DNA of 64,000 bases from Methylophilaceae bacterium (GCA_905339275.1 CAJPFK010000001.1:620001-684000); one strand, 5' to 3'; numbered from the stretch's first letter, positions 54,401 through 63,117 are shown. Numbers and translations: made by a program. The notes: a model not told the origin generated them from the sequence alone.

Positions 54401-55403
54401 TATCGACAATCGTTCTACCGGCAGTGTGCGTGATCTGGATTATGTGAAAGTGGCACTTTTCAGCGGTGAGCGCATCTTTATCGATGTCGATAACCAGTCG
54501 CGCGGTATCCGGGCGTTTGTCGAGTATTACGATGCTAACGGCGTGTTGCAGACCTTTACCGTGCCGGTCACAGGGACAGGAAACAATCTGGCACCCAACG
54601 GCTACTTTACCGCGCCTACCGATGGCGAGTTCTTTATTCGCTTGCAGTCGGATGGCACGGGCACGACGAACAACACCAATTACGACCTGATCGTGACGCT
54701 GGATCAGGTGAAAGGTCCGCTGTACGAGGCCGGCCAGTTCGATTACACCATCACGGAGAACGGGGTGACCTCCAGTGCCACGGCTGATGTGTTCCATGTC
54801 GCAGGTAATGCCATCAATGGCACGGATGCGGATGAAATCCTGCTCGGCGGCGGCACCAACGATATCCTGCGCGGCGGCGGCGGCGATGACGTCCTGATCG
54901 GCGGCAATGGTAACGATCAGTTGTTTGGCGGCTCGGGCAATGACCGCCTGGAAGGCGGGGCCGGTAACGATACCCTCGATGGCGGCGCAGGCAACGACAT
55001 TCTGATCGGCGGCACAGGCAACGACACCCTGACAGGCGGCCTCGGGGCCGATGTATTCAAGTGGTCGCTGGCCGATGCCGGTACGGCAGGCGCACCGGCG
55101 CAAGATGTCATTACCGACTTCGATACCGTCGCCGGTGGCGACAAGCTTGATTTGCGTGATTTGCTGCAAGGTGAGATCAGCCAGGGCGTAGGCGCCAATC
55201 TGGAAAACTACCTGCACTTTGAGAAAGCCGGGGCCGATACCATTGTTCACGTCAGCAGTAATGGCGGCTTCAATAATGGCTATAATCCTTCGAATGAAGT
55301 GCAGACCATTACCTTGCAGAATGTCGATCTTGTCGGTTCCTATACCAATGACCAACAAATCATCCAGAACCTGCTGGATACCCAGAAACTGGTGACGGAT
55401 TAA
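39489..55403 (+). CDS. giant LapA-like RTX adhesin with N-terminal retention module
   Basis: A 5304-residue surface adhesin exported by the adjacent type I system. It starts at ATG 39489 after AAGGAG. Residues 1-109 form the LapA-type retention module (begins [19 protein letters not shown]), followed by TAAG at 110-113, the dialanine motif cut by LapG. Residues about 185-390 are cadherin/VCBS-like. About twenty tandem units of ~105 residues span about 713-2808. Four or more Calx-beta-like domains follow (about 3060-3840), then cadherin-like repeats, a von Willebrand A domain (about 4530-4740; MIDAS start DRSGS at Asp4541), a PPC-like beta domain (about 4930-5080), eight RTX nonapeptides (5120-5191) and a C-terminal secretion signal. 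The long repeat tract acts as a stalk; the vWA domain is a likely ligand-binding part. Repeat units were seen directly; ligand and function are inferred. Confidence 0.95.
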   Translation: MAIIGTVVAILGDGTASVINERGQQILLKLNDTVQPGDSIVTPRGVVVELQLVNGRKVLISAEQTVKFTEELAEAIVPTSAESAIEQATVEAVIKAIEEGRDINEVLEETAAGLNGGAADDGHGFVNLGRIEQVIDGFNFEFSRLSDSEREIAAFRDGEIEGLNSGGIASAGGSGHGATGPSNNAPVAVAESIGGLEGSPTLFGNLTATDPDGDALTFTSTGPAVAGLTINPDGSFEFDYSDPAYDYLKDGDSHIITVPFTVEDGKGGVSNSTLTITVTGTNDLPVAITTTATGDEDTNIPVTLTGTDVDGTVDFVTVTTLPLPSEGVLYLPDGVTPVVAGVPIPAADTSNLVFVPAPDYNGTVVIEFTVTDDDGGVSSPSTATIVINSVIDVTTVTLSSATDGANVTEGVGIVYTATVDRPVAGSDLVVTLSNGQTITIPVGATSADSAPYVPRPDDAYVQGSQALSVSIVGTPTGGNYESLVTAGTVTNAVVDDVDNTTVSISGSAFVTEGGVASYTVSLDSIAEADVTIILAYSGTAVNGSDFNGVATVTIPSGSNSVNFDISAIDNMLAEGTKNFTVTIGSATGGNFENLVVSGTNGSVTTSLLDNDVATVSLSATSTLTEAGGDIVYTATITEAPVSDLTVNLSNGTSILISAGMTTGSTTVTIPPDEDVYVDPVTISATITGTTGGGILVAIDPAAAETVITDTIDVTTVTLSSVTDGQPVTEGGSITYTVTLGAPVTGSPLTVTLTNGDSVIIPVGESTGTIISTVRPDNEYVDGTETLTVSIASTSGGNYESLSPVGTINNTVVDDTDATTVTLSSATDGAAITEGGSITYTVTLGAPVTGSPLTVTLTNGDSVTIPVGESTGTIISTIRADNEYIDGTETLTVSIAGTSGGNYETLSPVGTVSNTVVDDTDATTVTLSSATAGQTITEGVGIIYTATVGSPVTGSDLIISLSNGQTITIPVGASTADSDPYIPRTDDAYLQGDAALTVSIDSTSGGNYEAVTTAGTISNTIVDDTDVTTVTLSSATDGQNVTEGAGIVYTATVGSPVTGSDLLVTLSNGVVITIPVGATTADSDPYIPRADDAYLQGDEALTVSIDSMDGGNYEALNPVGAVSNTIVDGNSATTVILSSATDGQNITEGAGIVYTATVGSPVTGSDLLVTLSNGVVITIPVGATTADSDPYIPRADDEYLQGDDVLTVGIASTSGGNYEALTPVGTVSNTVVDDTDATTVTLSSTTDGQSVTEGVGIVYTATVGSPVTGSDLVITLSNGQTITIPVGATTADSDPYVLRTDDAYLQGDAALTVSIANTSGGNYEAVTTVGAISNTIVDDADATTVTLSSSTDGQNITEGAGIVYTATVGSPVTGSDLVITLSNGQTVTIPVGATTADSDPYVLRPDNEYIDGTENLTVSIASTSGGNYESLSPVGTVNNTIVDDADATTVTLSSATAGQNITEGAGIVYTATVGSPVTGNDLIISLSNGQTITIPVGATTADSDPYVLRTDDAYLQGDAALTVSIANTSGGNYEAVTTVGAISNTIVDDADATTVTLSSATAGQSITEGVGIVYTAAVGSPVTGSDLVITLTNGQTITIPVGATTADSAPYILRADDEYLQGDAALTVSIASTDGGNYEQLTPIGTVNHTVVDDTDATTVTLSSSTAGQSVTEGAGIIYTATVGSPVTGSDLLVTLSNGVVITIPVGASTADSDPYVLRADDAYLQGDAALTVSIDTISGGNFETLNPVGTISNIIVDDTDATTVTLSSATDGQSVTEGTGIVYTATVGSPVTGSDLVITLSNGQTITIPVGATTADSDPYVLRPDNEYIDGTENLSVSIDNIDGGNYEALNAVGAVNNTIVDDSDATTVTLSSATDGQSVTEGVGIIYTATVGSPVTGSDLLISLSNGQTITIPVGATTADSDPYVHRADDAYLQGDAALTVSIDSTSGGNYEAVTAVGTVNHTVVDDNDSTTVTLSSATDGAAIVEGGSITYTVTLGAPVTGSPLTVTLTNGDSVTIPVGESTGTIISTVRPDNEYVDGTETLTVSIDSTSGGNYEAVTTVGTVNNTVVDDADATTVTLSSTTAGQNVAEGTGIIYTATVGSPVTGSDLLVNLSNGVVITIPVGATTADSDPYVARPDDIYLQGDTHLTVSIDSIDGGNFEATTGIGSISNTIVDDADATTVILSSSTDGQSVTEGTGVVYTATVGSPVTGSDLVITLTNGQTITIPVGATTADSDPYIPRADDVYLQGDAALTVSIASTSGGNYEAVNTFGSISNIIVDDADVTTVTLSSSTNGQNITEGGSIVYTASVTSPVTGSPLILTLSNGAIITIPVGASSADSDPVPVRADDAYLQGDQALSVTIASTSGGDYEAVTTVGTVNNTVVDDNDSTTVTLSSTTDGQSVTEGVGIVYTATVGSPVTGSDLVITLSNGQTITIPVGATTADSDPYVLRADDAYLQGDEALTVSIDSTSGGNYEALTPTGTVSNTVVDGSDVTTVTLSSATDGQNITEGTGIVYTATVGSPVTGSDLVITLSNGQTITIPVGDTTADSDPYVLRADDAYLQGDEALTVSIDSTSGGNYEAVTTVGTINNTVVDDTDATTVTLSSTTDGAAITEGGSITYTVTLGAPVTGSPLTVTLTNGDSVTIPVGESTGTIISTIRADNEYIDGTETLTVSIASTSGGNYETLAPVGTVSNTVVDDTDATTVTLSSATAGQTLTEGVGIIYTATVGSPVTGSDLIISLSNGQTITIPVGASTADSDPYIPRADDAYLQGDEALTVSIDSTSGGNYEAVATAGSISNTIVDDADVTTVSISGSTSTDEGDTASYTVSLTGEAQLTDVVVTLSYSGTAIDGTDYNGVTTVTIPAGSSSVDFDITTVDDLIAEGNENFTVTIVSAVGGNFENLVVSATNQSVTTTIVDNEPVPELRVEVNDALNSYYLNEASGFAHFTVSLSYASGADTTVSLALTDGTATGGGVDYGSAGANNLQVSFDGGTIWTNASSATIPAGSTGFVVRTPVIDDLLNEFNETFSLTATTTAGATSNPSATASTTIFDNDFTAPNITINNVNVNEADGSITFTVSLSAESGKPVSVDYATRNGSATAGSDYTAGTGTLNFAPGETSQTITIPITEDMVFEGNENFFVDLSNAVNAQITVPTGTGTIIDNEVAPAISVDNVSVAEDGGYAVFTVTQSGLSSTNTNFWLALNNGTATLGQDYTSAVQISTDGGANWTTTSSGSIPAGSTSVLVRVPVINDNVNELDETFTLTANVTSGNTSNTSATGTATIIDNDGLPSLSINDISVNEAAGTATFTVTLSAASGQTVSVNYSSSNGTATAGSDYTVVTGTLTFTPGQTTQTITVPIANDTIFEGNETFNVNLSGATNATIADNIGVGTIVDNDAAPTIATVSTASVTEGGNLVHTVTLSNASSTSSTFAYSLTGTTATAGSDFNTNASFSNGVTLSGGILTVPAGVTSFTVTYATIDDALDEPNETTALTVGGITGVGTIIDNDATPSLSINDISVNEAAGTATFTVTLSAASGQTVSVNYATSNGTATAGSDYTATSGTLTFTPGQTTQTITVPITNDTIFEGNETFSVNLSGATNATISDNTGVGTIIDNDAAPTIANVSAASVTEGGNLVHTVTLSNASSTSSTFAYSLTGTTATAGTDFSTAATFSNGVSLSGGILTVPAGVTSFTVTYATIQDTLDETNETTALTIGGVTGVGTIIDNDPTPSLSINDVSVNEAAGTATFTVTLSAASGQTVSVNYATSNGTATAGSDYTAASGTLTFNPGQTTQTITVPITNDTLAEPNETFNINLSGAVNATIADSLGVGTILDNDQPPSIDLDANNSTAAGNNYVTTYTENGAGVSIADTDILITDVDSTNLASATITLTNAQAGDVLSVGTLPSGITASITGNVVTLSGSASLANYQTAIRAITFSSTSEDPSTTPRTINVVVSDGQTNSNTAVATISVIAVNDAPVGVADVFNGANSVVEGTTVVRGNVLANDTDVDSANLTVAQFATNSGATATNANGSNSVTTALGGTVVVNADGTFTYTAPVRNHADAISDVDSFVYRASDGSLDSAWTTVTINVTDSAPVANPDTDSVGIGFRNPTTNSTPTITGNVITGDGGTGGADTLGADAARVSSVVFNGTTYNLGAGNTTIATTNGALVINETGSYSYTSAYQNKVVSPSTGTGSGSGTTAATIANWNSAGITMFGFDGSSPMTSGNSVLNLNALTAAASNIVRYRNNSGSNNDGIGVETNSGSSDNNRIENNEHLVLNLNMLSRSTSVTLTDLGSGESAQWRAYDASGALVASGSISGASGNIVTGTVTSTTAFQYLVFSGSSSSNFRVNGLTATPDLSNVTPDQFTYTLTDADGSSSTTTLTISTDSNPVAVSDSAIVYESGLSTGTQAGVLPTVATGNLLANDAGISTTTTITSVNGVTGGSGSTITISNAIGTLVVDKATGAYTYTLNGATTEGVNDTPTFNYVLTDSATGQTTNANLVINIVDDVPVGNDIVQTLQAASAVSLTYNLVIILDRSGSMAWDANGLQAHQAGYDPTTVRMDIAKDALAKLIDRYDGLGNVNVKIIDFSSSASGSAAVNETNWYIDDKSNAVSYIDSIQSSGGTEYSTALTETINGFTQPAADKTLFYFITDGEPSAGFEVGSTLQTQWQNFVSANGDIAFGIGIGSASLNALLPIAYPNVDADGNGVEDYAIKVTNASDLADTLLATVDGGIVAGNLSVLSGSSGTSGFLLGADGGILQSIVVDGVAYTYDGNGPSEIVIHTNKGGQLTVDFLTGSYSYELAVNKTIQNQQEVFQVTAVDGDGDSKIINLTVNLDYVAILDANRDTILTNVQAGTPITVSADALMHNDTMGGNASVTSAQGAVNGTVGGTTNVTYVPNASATAAAPIRVTQEALLDTQNNGPTPINDDRANAFLLARDGFGTTLPGGQAWAVDVAGYSQVFRGRIDNRSTGSVRDLDYVKVALFSGERIFIDVDNQSRGIRAFVEYYDANGVLQTFTVPVTGTGNNLAPNGYFTAPTDGEFFIRLQSDGTGTTNNTNYDLIVTLDQVKGPLYEAGQFDYTITENGVTSSATADVFHVAGNAINGTDADEILLGGGTNDILRGGGGDDVLIGGNGNDQLFGGSGNDRLEGGAGNDTLDGGAGNDILIGGTGNDTLTGGLGADVFKWSLADAGTAGAPAQDVITDFDTVAGGDKLDLRDLLQGEISQGVGANLENYLHFEKAGADTIVHVSSNGGFNNGYNPSNEVQTITLQNVDLVGSYTNDQQIIQNLLDTQKLVTD
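41625..47912 (+). repeat. about twenty tandem ~314-bp coding repeats in the adhesin
   Basis: Each unit encodes about 105 residues, opening with [12 protein letters not shown] and containing [32 protein letters not shown] and SGGNYEA. Two unit classes alternate irregularly: a common one (GSDL...ADSDPY) and a rarer one ([14 protein letters not shown]...GTIIST). A related but diverged unit lies earlier, at 40663. Within the tract, 41935-42560 and 47284-47909 are nearly identical at the DNA level, exactly 5349 bp apart. Confidence 0.92.
54846..55061 (+). repeat. eight RTX nonapeptide repeats
   Basis: Eight successive 27-bp units encode GGxGxDxLx-type nonapeptides (for example [27 protein letters not shown]), which bind calcium and fold outside the cell after type I secretion. 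Confidence 0.95.
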
Positions 55404-55431
55404 TAGTGCTTAGCAACGAGAGGAGCCGGCA

Positions 55432-55758
55432 ATGCCGTATGTTATGAGAAATACTGATGGCGCAATCTGCGCTGTCAGTACGGAGCCGCAGGAAGGCTGG
55501 GAATGGGTGGCGCAGAATGAAAAGGAATACATCCAGTTTCTTGAAGTTCGCCTGCCCGGACACGATCCTTTCCGCGAGAGCGATATCCAGCTTGCCCGGG
55601 TGCTGGAAGACCTGATTAACGTGCTGATCGACCAGGACGTCATCCGCTTTACAGACCTGCCGGAAGCAGCCCGCAAGCGCTTGCTGGAACGCCAGTCGAT
55701 GCGCCAGAAGAACCAGCAGGGCTATATTCTGGACGAAACCTCGGAAAAACTGATCTAG
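55432..55758 (+). CDS. small conserved-type protein downstream of the adhesin
   Basis: A 108-residue acidic, soluble protein starting MPYVMRNTDGAICAV, 28 bp after the adhesin stop with GAGGAG upstream of its ATG. The middle (QLARVLEDLINVLIDQDVIRF, split over about 62-82) and the TDLPEAARKRLLERQ that follows are typical of a short family often mislabelled 'tryptophan synthase subunit beta'; there is no PLP-enzyme domain. Co-transcription with the adhesin suggests a connected role, but none is known. Confidence 0.75.
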   Translation: MPYVMRNTDGAICAVSTEPQEGWEWVAQNEKEYIQFLEVRLPGHDPFRESDIQLARVLEDLINVLIDQDVIRFTDLPEAARKRLLERQSMRQKNQQGYILDETSEKLI

Positions 55759-55831
55759 GGTTTTGCCCTTGATTTGCGCATGAGGGCTTTCCGGCAATCG
55801 CTCAAGCGCCGGCAGGCCCAATGGGTATTCA

Positions 55832-57748
55832 TTACCTCACTGCAGGTCCCGTCATTCCGTCCACGCCTAGCTCCGGCAGTTGCGCCAGCTCCTGCCGGGT
55901 CTGTACGCCTTCGGCAATCGTAATCAGGCCGATGGAGTGGGCGATCAGGCACAGTCCACGTAAAAATGCCTGGTTGCCGGTATTTTCATCAATGCCGCTG
56001 ATAACCGAAACGTCGATCTTGATGTAATCCAGCCCAAGTTCATGCAGTTCACCCAGGCGCGAGACGTAAGCGCCGACGTGTTCTATGCCGATTTTGCAGC
56101 CAAGCGGCTTGAGTGCCGCACAGAAGCTGCGGAATTCTTCGAGGTGTTCAAATGCGCCGCGCTCCGGCACTTCCAGCCACAGGTGCTTGGCGCATTCCGG
56201 CTTGCTGGCAATACGATTCGCGACCTGCCTGATAAAGCCGCTGTCGCAAATCGCGCGTGTCGAGATGTTGAGGCCGATATCTTCACTGCCGTTATCCAGT
56301 TCTTCCAATGCTTTCTCGATCACAAGCATATCGACCCGGGAAACCAGGCCGAGGCGATTGGCCCATGAAATGAATTCACCGGCGGGCAGCCAGAAGTCAT
56401 TTTCCCTTAGCTGCACTCGGGCAGGGCTTTCCTGGTGGATGACCTGGCCGGCAGTGCTTATTACCGGATAGTGGGCCAGTCTCACTCGGCCTGCGCGTAG
56501 CGCATCGCCCAATAAGTCCCTCCACTCCAGTTCGTCCTTATCCTGATGCTGGGAGACATCTTCTGCGCCGATGACATGCAATATGTCTGGGTTATCCTTG
56601 CTCAGCTCATCGAGGACATTCGTCATCAGGTTGTAATGCAATTCAATACTATCTGTTCTGCTGAATTTTCCGCAGATGGTCGGTAATCTGAAGTCGGCTC
56701 TTTCGGCTAAATGATGCCCTGCGGCTGTCTGTAATAACCCCTTGATTCTGGAGGCCAGGGCAAATGCATCGGTTTCATTTCCGGCAAACAGGGCAAAGTC
56801 CGCTCCAGCCAGCCTGGCTGCCATCAGGTTGCTGTCCTGCTCCGTCAGTTTTTGCAGTGCGTCGCCGAGGCGGCGAATCAATGCATTGGTTTCCGTATGC
56901 CCCAGTGAGTTGTCTATCTCTGCGAGATCGCCGAGGTGGGTAATGACCAGCACGCCATCCGAAAAGTCTTCTTCATTATTGATATATGCATCGACTCGGC
57001 TGAAAAAATACTCACGGCTCATCAATCTGGATATCTGGTCGTAATTTGCATCCAGGCGAAGTTTTTCCAGGCGCTGCGCTTCTTCATCCAGCATGCCGCG
57101 GATACGTTTTGAGAGATGGTTCATTGTACTTGCAACCAGTTTGAATTCAGCCGTTTTGGGCTCCTCGATACTGATGAAGCGTCTCTGGCTGATCGCTTCT
57201 GCCTGTTTCACGATATCCTGCAGCGGATTCAGCAGCTTACGCAGAATCACGCTGCCGAGCAGGGCGCTTGCCAGCCCGATGATGACGCTGATTAGCATCA
57301 TCATCATGCTGCCGCGCCACAAGTCCTCGTATGCATAGCGGACATCGCTTTCAACGCTCAACTTGCCATACTGGTTCCAGCCATCCTGGATCAACGCAGA
57401 CCCTGGCTGTATGTCCATATTCACCAATTGGATAAACCATTCAGGCGCATCAATCCGATTGTCGTCCTTTGTGCGCTCCAATATGACATTGTCATGTGGG
57501 TCGGTCAGGCGAATAAGCTGGTAGTGGCCAGCATCAAATTGGGCTGATAGCAGCAACTCCATGTTTACCGGGTCCTTCTCCATTTGCGACATGGTCAAGG
57601 CAAGCGAAGTCGCATTGTCATGATTTTTTTCATGCAATTGTTCCTTCAGGTAATTGCGGCTGGAAGCGATGCTGGAAACCAGGCTGCCGCTGAAGACGAC
57701 CGCCACCAATACAATTGTTGCAATCCATAATTGTTTTATTAAAGACAT
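55832..57748 (-). CDS. lapD: c-di-GMP receptor LapD (degenerate GGDEF-EAL)
   Basis: Inner-membrane receptor that, when bound to c-di-GMP, holds the protease LapG and so keeps the adhesin on the surface. It has 638 residues: helix 1 (about 8-30), a periplasmic LapD/MoxY-type domain (about 31-146) with Trp124 in QDGWNQYG at the position of the LapG-contacting tryptophan of Pseudomonas LapD, helix 2 (about 148-172), a HAMP domain, a GGDEF domain whose active-site loop reads AGADFA, and an EAL domain whose signature is ESP. Both enzyme sites are therefore dead, as expected of an effector. It lies 18 bp downstream of lapG in the same direction. Confidence 0.94.
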   Translation of the reverse strand: MSLIKQLWIATIVLVAVVFSGSLVSSIASSRNYLKEQLHEKNHDNATSLALTMSQMEKDPVNMELLLSAQFDAGHYQLIRLTDPHDNVILERTKDDNRIDAPEWFIQLVNMDIQPGSALIQDGWNQYGKLSVESDVRYAYEDLWRGSMMMMLISVIIGLASALLGSVILRKLLNPLQDIVKQAEAISQRRFISIEEPKTAEFKLVASTMNHLSKRIRGMLDEEAQRLEKLRLDANYDQISRLMSREYFFSRVDAYINNEEDFSDGVLVITHLGDLAEIDNSLGHTETNALIRRLGDALQKLTEQDSNLMAARLAGADFALFAGNETDAFALASRIKGLLQTAAGHHLAERADFRLPTICGKFSRTDSIELHYNLMTNVLDELSKDNPDILHVIGAEDVSQHQDKDELEWRDLLGDALRAGRVRLAHYPVISTAGQVIHQESPARVQLRENDFWLPAGEFISWANRLGLVSRVDMLVIEKALEELDNGSEDIGLNISTRAICDSGFIRQVANRIASKPECAKHLWLEVPERGAFEHLEEFRSFCAALKPLGCKIGIEHVGAYVSRLGELHELGLDYIKIDVSVISGIDENTGNQAFLRGLCLIAHSIGLITIAEGVQTRQELAQLPELGVDGMTGPAVR

Positions 57749-57766
57749 ATCATTGCCCCTTTGACA

Positions 57767-58480
57767 TTATTCTATACCCTCATTCCTGGCACGGTTAATT
57801 ACATCGCGCCAGCGCGATAAATGCGCTGAGGAATCTCCCTTTGAGGTACTGGACCCGCCGACCCATAACCCATCGTTGTTGAAGCTGAATATCGGCCTGA
57901 GGTCCGGCCTGCGGGAGGCCGGCCGGATTTCACTGATCAGGTTATCCAGGATAAGCGGCTCGGCATTCGGCTCCGCATAATAGCTGAGCACCATGTGAGC
58001 CTGGAAAATTCTGCTGTGCGGGCCGCCGATTTGCGCACGAACATAAGTCAGGCGGAGTTTCTGAATGGGAATCCCGGATTCTTTCAGGAACAGGTACTTG
58101 GCTATGCTGAAATCCTCGCAGTCGCCGGCGCCTTTTCCTATCGATTCCAGTGGGGTTGCCCAATAGTCCGATTTTCCCCAGATATTGATGTCTTCCCCGA
58201 AAATCCGGATTTTCTGGTTAACAAAGGTATTGATTTTATTTAGCTTCTCGACTTCTTCTTCGCGGTTGAGATTTGCCAGCAGTGTTCTGAGTTCTGCCAT
58301 GGACAGGTACGCGCTTTCCCCATACTGCTGCCGGGCAAGTCCGAGCAACCGGTCAAAGTCAATCGCCGCAATGCTGTTAGCAGGGATGGTCCACAGCCAT
58401 GCCAGCGCCATGAAGGCAATGAGCCTGCCGTATCTGGTTTTAGCCGCCGGATTCGACGGGTATTGGCACGGCGAATTCAT
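57767..58480 (-). CDS. lapG: periplasmic adhesin-releasing cysteine protease LapG
   Basis: A bacterial transglutaminase-like cysteine protease (DUF920) that cuts the adhesin at its N-terminal TAAG motif. From ATG 58480 it has 237 residues with a signal peptide (hydrophobic LIAFMALAWLWTIPA, cleavage near SIAA). The triad is Cys121 (AGDCEDF), His162 (QAHMVLSYY) and Asp179 (LILDNL). The acidic residues flanking the cysteine (Asp, Glu) match the calcium site of LapG. A TTG nine codons earlier (58507) is an alternative start. First gene of a lapG-lapD pair, divergent from the outer-membrane channel gene. Confidence 0.93.
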   Translation of the reverse strand: MNSPCQYPSNPAAKTRYGRLIAFMALAWLWTIPANSIAAIDFDRLLGLARQQYGESAYLSMAELRTLLANLNREEEVEKLNKINTFVNQKIRIFGEDINIWGKSDYWATPLESIGKGAGDCEDFSIAKYLFLKESGIPIQKLRLTYVRAQIGGPHSRIFQAHMVLSYYAEPNAEPLILDNLISEIRPASRRPDLRPIFSFNNDGLWVGGSSTSKGDSSAHLSRWRDVINRARNEGIE

Positions 58481-58543
58481 TGGAATTTTGAAGGAATCTT
58501 TATCCAAAATGGCATAGGAATTGCCCTATCTGCATGTAGGTTC

Positions 58544-58561
58544 TGTAAACAATTGTAAACA
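58544..58561. promoter_or_regulatory. direct repeat, possible regulator site between lapG and the channel gene
   Basis: TGTAAACA occurs at 58544-58551 and again at 58554-58561, a 10-bp period that puts both copies on the same helix face. It lies 5 bp upstream of the -35 box of the channel gene and inside the divergent lapG leader. A bound protein could affect both directions; no factor is known. Confidence 0.45.
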
Positions 58562-58566
58562 CGGGC

Positions 58567-58594
58567 TTGCCATAGGGGTATTAGTTGTTATAAT
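58567..58594 (+). promoter_or_regulatory. sigma-70 promoter for the TolC-OmpA channel gene
   Basis: TTGCCA (58567-58572), 16-bp spacer and a perfect TATAAT (58589-58594). Transcription would start near 58601, leaving a leader of about 65 bases that is very AT-rich. Confidence 0.75.
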
Positions 58595-58665
58595 GGCCCA
58601 AAATCAGAAAATTAATATTTAATAAATATAATGAGTTATAGCCTTAATCTCTTGAATAATATTAG

Positions 58666-60513
58666 ATGACGCATATATTTAAACAAACGATGTCGAGGAG
58701 TCGAATTTTCAACATTGTTGCGGTAGCCGTAACATTATTCATGTCATCGACCGTTTATGCGGATAATTTAGCCACTTTACAGCAAATTATAGAGAAAACC
58801 GTTACGCGCAACCCTGAAGTGCAGGCACGCTACCACAACTTTACGGCGGCGCAGCAGGAACAGCTTGTAACCAGGGGCAATCTGTTGCCGCAGGTGGATT
58901 TGACCGCGAACTACAGAAAGCAGGAAGACGTCGGCCCAAACCTCGGCAATAGCGCCATTCCGGAGCGCCAAACGGCATTGGTCTTGCGCCAGATGCTGTT
59001 TGACGGGTTTGCAACCACCAGCGAAGTCAACCGGCTGGGGCATGCCTCGCGCGTGCGTTATTACGAACTGCAAAGCGCCATGCAAAATACGGCGCTCGAA
59101 GCGGTACGCGCCTATCTTGATATCCAGCGCTATCGTCAGCTCAAGGAACATGCGCAGGATAACTATATTTCACACAAACAGTTTTATGAGCGGATTCAGG
59201 AACGCGTCAGTGCCGGCGTCGGCCGGCGGGTCGACCTGGAACAGGCGAATGGTCGCCTGGCGCTGGCAGAAGCAAACCTGTTGACTGAAATCACCAATCT
59301 GCACGACGTAATGGCCAGGTACCAGAGGCTGGTTGGCGAATTGCCGCCGGACAACCTGCCGGAAGTGGATTTTACCAACACCGGCCTGTCTTCCTCCGCC
59401 ACGGAAGCCTTGCAGCTTGCTTACAGGAAAAACCCCGAACTGCTCGGCGCTATTGAAAATATCGTTGCCACAGAACAGGAAGTCAGAAGCAAGCGCGGCA
59501 GTTATATGCCCAGGCTGGACCTGCAGGCCAGAAAGGTGCTGGATACCAGCTCTGATGGCAGAAACAGCACGCAAGCTGCCGATGTGATTGAACTCACCAT
59601 GAACTTCAATCTGTTCAATGGCTTCTCCGACCGCGCATCCATCGACCAGGCTGCCGAAAAACTCATCAGTACGCAGGACCTGCGTGACAAGGCCTGTGTA
59701 GATACGCGCCAGACCATAGTGATCGCCTATAACGATATTTACCGGTTGAAAGAACAGTTGATTTATCGGGATCAGCACCAGCTTGCAATCGAGAAAGCCC
59801 GTGAAGCCTATCGCAAACAGTTTGATATCGGGCAACGCACGTTGCTGGATTTGCTGGATACCGAGAATGAATATTTCCAGGCCAGGCGTACCTATGCCAA
59901 CACCAGTTTCGATATGAAAACAGCTTACGTGCGCACATACGCAGGCCAGGGCGAGTTGCTGAGCAAGCTTGGTGTGGTGCGCGCGGATCTGCCTGATTTC
60001 GACAGGGCTGAGTATTTCGACAGGCAGAATGTCTGTGAGGCTGTTGTTCCGGTCATGCTCAATGTAGACAAAGAGGCATTAATGGCAAATGCCCAGCCTC
60101 TCAGCGATACGCTGCTGTCATTGAAGACAGGCAGCGGTGCCGCCACGCAGAAGCCAGTTGAGTCATTGAGCAGGAAGATCATTCCGGATGTGCAGTTTGA
60201 GGCAGATAGCGCGAGGATCATCGAATCCAGTCTGCCCGCTCTGGATAACGCACGGAAAGTACTTGCTGAGTGGGGTAGCGCAAAAGTCGAAATAGGGGGG
60301 CATACGGATAAAAGAAATACCTCAAGTGCCGCCTATAACTACAAATTATCCGAAGATAGGGCCAAGGCAGTGCTTGATTACCTCATCAGCAAGGGTGAGG
60401 ATGCCGGCAGGTTTACCGCTAAAGGCTACGGCTTCGACCAGCCGGTGGCCGAGAATGATCCGGTAAACGGAAGCCAGGAAAATCGCCGTGTCGAACTGAT
60501 CCGTTTGGAATAA
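58666..60513 (+). CDS. TolC-family outer-membrane channel fused to an OmpA domain (LapE role)
   Basis: A 615-residue protein. After a signal peptide (ending VYA near residue 32), residues about 35-460 are a TolC/OEP channel with the usual two repeats (start NPEVQARYHNF; second half ..YRKNPELLGAIEN..). A linker leads to an OmpA C-terminal domain (about 500-615), with VQFEADSARI, GHTDKRNTSSAAYNYKLSEDRA and GFDQPVAENDPVNGSQENRR, which binds meso-diaminopimelate in peptidoglycan. The channel completes the type I system for the adhesin; the extra domain would tether it to the cell wall. Ordinary TolC/LapE proteins end before this domain. A Met at residue 9 is an alternative start. Confidence 0.93.
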   Translation: MTHIFKQTMSRSRIFNIVAVAVTLFMSSTVYADNLATLQQIIEKTVTRNPEVQARYHNFTAAQQEQLVTRGNLLPQVDLTANYRKQEDVGPNLGNSAIPERQTALVLRQMLFDGFATTSEVNRLGHASRVRYYELQSAMQNTALEAVRAYLDIQRYRQLKEHAQDNYISHKQFYERIQERVSAGVGRRVDLEQANGRLALAEANLLTEITNLHDVMARYQRLVGELPPDNLPEVDFTNTGLSSSATEALQLAYRKNPELLGAIENIVATEQEVRSKRGSYMPRLDLQARKVLDTSSDGRNSTQAADVIELTMNFNLFNGFSDRASIDQAAEKLISTQDLRDKACVDTRQTIVIAYNDIYRLKEQLIYRDQHQLAIEKAREAYRKQFDIGQRTLLDLLDTENEYFQARRTYANTSFDMKTAYVRTYAGQGELLSKLGVVRADLPDFDRAEYFDRQNVCEAVVPVMLNVDKEALMANAQPLSDTLLSLKTGSGAATQKPVESLSRKIIPDVQFEADSARIIESSLPALDNARKVLAEWGSAKVEIGGHTDKRNTSSAAYNYKLSEDRAKAVLDYLISKGEDAGRFTAKGYGFDQPVAENDPVNGSQENRRVELIRLE

Positions 60514-60541
60514 GCAGGTAATAAAGCAGGAAGAAACTGGT

Positions 60542-60566
60542 ACGGGGGCCTCGGCTCCCGTTTTTT
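60542..60566 (+). terminator. terminator after the channel gene
   Basis: acgggggcc (60542-60550) and ggctcccgt (60553-60561) pair with one G-T wobble, followed by six T. It lies 29 bp after the stop. Confidence 0.88.
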
Positions 60567-60793
60567 ATTGTTCGCAGTTGATCTGTTTTATTCGGCATTG
60601 CCTGCGCATGGCGTAGGCGGCTTCAGGTCTTTAGCCATAAGCCTTTTTATATCCGGGCTGCCACGGGGATACTTGCTCCGGATGGTATGCAGCAACGACT
60701 TCAAGCAAAGTCCGATAAAAACGCTCACAAAGTGTTAGAATATGCGGCTTGTTTTTGCGCTGCCACTGCTTTAAAGATTCCCGCTTACCCGTT

Positions 60794-60880
60794 GCCCGGG
60801 TGGTGAAATTGGTAGACACAAGAGACTTAAAATCTCTCGCTCGAAAGGGCGTGCCGGTTCGATTCCGGCCCCGGGCACCA
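60794..60880 (+). tRNA. tRNA-Leu(UAA)
   Basis: 87-nt class II tRNA with acceptor stem GCCCGGG/CCCGGGC, anticodon stem-loop AGAGA-CTTAAAA-TCTCT (anticodon TAA), a variable arm (cgctcgaaagggcg) and encoded CCA. Confidence 0.97.
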
Positions 60881-60928
60881 ATCCAGTATTTCATGTAATA
60901 TCAGACCCTTACATATCAGGAGCGCATC

Positions 60929-62068
60929 ATGAGGCACTCTGGACTGGTTTTCCTCATCGTCATCATGCTGATATTTGAGGCCAGGGCTGAGCCTTCCCAG
61001 GCAGGTGAGCGGGTTGACCCCTATGCTTTCTTGGTTGGCGTTTATACCGACCATCAGGATCAGGGCATCGAGTTGCTCTCTTTCAATCCACGCAGCATGA
61101 TGCTGACCTCGAAAGTGATTGCCGCCGGAGTAAACAACCCTTCATTCGTTATCGGCAATCGGGCACGAAATCTTGTTTTTTCAGTTGAAGATACTGCCGG
61201 AGAACGGGGCGGCAAGGTCAAGTCGTTTGCATTTGATCGGCAGGCTGAAAGTCTTGAATTGCTCAGCACTGCCGATACTTTCGGTGCTCATCCATGCTAT
61301 CTCAGCCTGGATCCTTCTGAGCGTTTTCTGGTTGCCGGCAATTATGTCAGCGGCAATTTCAGCGTCTATGAAATATCGGATGGTATGTTGAAGCATGTGC
61401 AGACCATACAGCATAAGGGCCGCAGTGCCAATAAACAGCGGCAGGGCAGCGCCCATGTGCACAGTGCGGTATTCCATCCGGATGGCAAGCAGATGCTGGT
61501 CGCAGACTTGGGCACTGACAGGATTCATATTTACGATTTCCATCCGGAGCAACCGCAACCATTTTCCCCGGCCAATCCGGCCGATTTCCGGGTAAAACCG
61601 GGTTCCGGGCCCAGGCACATGGTGATTCATCCCGATGGCAGCCAGCTTTACCTGATTTATGAATTGACGGCCCAGCTGGGTGTGTATGCTTATGACAACG
61701 GGAAAATCAGCCAATCCCAGATTGTGTCTTTAACCGATAAGAGGTTTTTCGGAGATGTTCAGGCTGCAGAGGTAAGAATCTCGCCTGACGGGAAATTTCT
61801 CTACGCCTCGAATAGAGGAGATGCCAACCAGATCAGTGTTTTTGAAATCGGCATGGATGGTGTGGTGTCCCTGATTCAGACGATATCGAGCGGCGGCAGG
61901 ACGCCCAGGAATTTCAATCTGACCTCGGACGGCCGTTTTTTATTGGCGGCAAATCAGGATTCCAACGATATTCATGTGTTTGAACGCGATGCACCGACCG
62001 GCCGGCTGCAACCTACCGCCTTGAAACTGGGCGTCAATAAACCTGTGTACCTGTTTCCCTTGAATTGA
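60929..62068 (+). CDS. secreted lactonase-like seven-bladed beta-propeller protein
   Basis: A 379-residue protein of the 6-phosphogluconolactonase (COG2706/YbhE-like) beta-propeller family, with a ribosome-binding site TCAGGAG. Blades are visible as repeats with HPDG/SPDGKFLYASNRGD and a conserved GSGPRHMVIHPDG. Unlike cytoplasmic Pgl, it has a signal peptide (MRHSGLVFLIVIMLIFEARA), so it acts in the periplasm or outside and its substrate is probably not 6-phosphogluconolactone. It stands alone after tRNA-Leu. Confidence 0.85.
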   Translation: MRHSGLVFLIVIMLIFEARAEPSQAGERVDPYAFLVGVYTDHQDQGIELLSFNPRSMMLTSKVIAAGVNNPSFVIGNRARNLVFSVEDTAGERGGKVKSFAFDRQAESLELLSTADTFGAHPCYLSLDPSERFLVAGNYVSGNFSVYEISDGMLKHVQTIQHKGRSANKQRQGSAHVHSAVFHPDGKQMLVADLGTDRIHIYDFHPEQPQPFSPANPADFRVKPGSGPRHMVIHPDGSQLYLIYELTAQLGVYAYDNGKISQSQIVSLTDKRFFGDVQAAEVRISPDGKFLYASNRGDANQISVFEIGMDGVVSLIQTISSGGRTPRNFNLTSDGRFLLAANQDSNDIHVFERDAPTGRLQPTALKLGVNKPVYLFPLN

Positions 62069-62392
62069 TGGAAGGCGGGATGGATTCGGAACCGGATGAA
62101 TAGCGTATTAAAAACCCACTGAACTATCGGGGAGGAGTAGCCCAGTGGGTAACAGGAGAGTCAAAGTTTGAAAGACAGAACTCTGATGACTGCATGTTAA
62201 ATTGAATTGTGCAAATTTTCTGTAGGACAAACACTATTTATTCTGTGGGAGTTTATGAGACGTCACGGCGTCATGCATGACCTTTTTTCATGGCGGCAAG
62301 CGCATGGGAATGCGCGTAATTCGCCCTGCCAGCCTGTCAATGCCCGTGTGCTGCCTTGATTTGCAAGTCGGCAGTTTTGCTGAAAGCCGGCG
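62069..62392. other. intergenic region between convergent genes
   Basis: No gene is supported in these 324 bases. An inverted repeat, acccactg (62114-62121) with cagtgggt (about 62144-62151), followed on the minus strand by a T-run, could be a weak terminator for the peroxiredoxin transcript, though its loop is long and it lies more than 200 bp past the stop. Confidence 0.4.
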
Positions 62393-62935
62393 CTAGAGCT
62401 TCTTGCCGCTGAGTTTTTTCAGGTCATCAATGATTTCCTGAGAGTGCCTGGAAGTATCCACGCTCAAATAGACCTTGGCAATCCTGCCCTGCGGATCGAT
62501 CAGGTAAGTGTAGCGCTTGGCGATTTTGATCAGCCCCAGATTGGTCAAAGCTCCATAGCTGTCTGCCACTTTTCCATCCTTGTCAGCAAGCAGGGGGAAG
62601 GGCAGATTATATTTTTTTGCAAACCGTGCATGTGAGTCGGTATCATCCACGCTTACGCCAACGACCTTTGCGTCCAGTTTTTCTATCTGGAACAAATCAT
62701 CGCGGAAAGCACAGGCTTCCTTTGTGCAACCGGGGGTATCGTTCTTTGGGTAGAAGTAGAGCACCAGCCATTTTCCGGAATAATCAGAAAGTTGATGCGT
62801 TCTTGAACCGGCGTCCGGCAGGTTGAAATCCGGTGCTGGTTCACCGGGTTTCGGTATGTTGCCGGCAAAACTCACGACGCGGAACAGCAACAAACCCAAG
62901 GCGAGGGCGGCCAGGATTGCAAAGTATTTCATCAT
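62393..62935 (-). CDS. membrane-anchored or exported Bcp-type peroxiredoxin
   Basis: A thioredoxin-dependent peroxidase of the AhpC/TSA Bcp group. From ATG 62933-62935 (after GGGGAAA) it has 180 residues: a hydrophobic N-terminal helix (about 4-24) and then a Bcp domain with PAPDFNLPDAGSR, the active-site block YPKNDTPGCTKEACAFRD (peroxidatic Cys in PGC, resolving Cys five residues on) and GVSVDDTDSHARFAKKY. Most Bcp proteins are cytoplasmic; the N-terminal hydrophobic segment places this one at the periplasmic side of the membrane. Confidence 0.88.
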   Translation of the reverse strand: MMKYFAILAALALGLLLFRVVSFAGNIPKPGEPAPDFNLPDAGSRTHQLSDYSGKWLVLYFYPKNDTPGCTKEACAFRDDLFQIEKLDAKVVGVSVDDTDSHARFAKKYNLPFPLLADKDGKVADSYGALTNLGLIKIAKRYTYLIDPQGRIAKVYLSVDTSRHSQEIIDDLKKLSGKKL

Positions 62936-63041
62936 TTTCCCCGGAAAATTGAGCATGGTTAACGGAATTCAGCAAAACATGATGACAGTTTTCATCAATC
63001 TAAATTCGTTTCGCGGATAAATATGAGAAAATAACACCCAT

Positions 63042-63117
63042 GCCCTCGTAGCTCAGTGGATAGAGCATCCCCCTCCTAAGGGGAGGGTCGCACGTTCGAT
63101 TCGTGCCGGGGGCACCA
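63042..63117 (+). tRNA. tRNA-Arg(CCU)
   Basis: 76-nt cloverleaf with acceptor stem GCCCTCG/CGGGGGC (one T-G pair), D-arm AGCTCAGTGGATAGAGC, anticodon loop CTCCTAA (anticodon CCT), T-arm ACGTTCGATTCGT and encoded CCA. tRNA-Arg(CCU) genes are frequent targets of integrating elements, and foreign-looking genes follow. Confidence 0.95.

Noticed and set aside
60631..60894. Minus-strand 87-codon frame (and 60827-61054) across tRNA-Leu
   Set aside because: It contains the translation of the tRNA antisense strand (GARGRNRTGTPFRARDF), a well-known false protein. The tRNA explains the conservation.
62100..62170. ggggaggagtagccc considered as a yybP-ykoY-type manganese riboswitch
   Set aside because: Only a short core resembles the motif, with an inserted gga. 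The paired elements are missing and no metal transporter gene follows on that strand.
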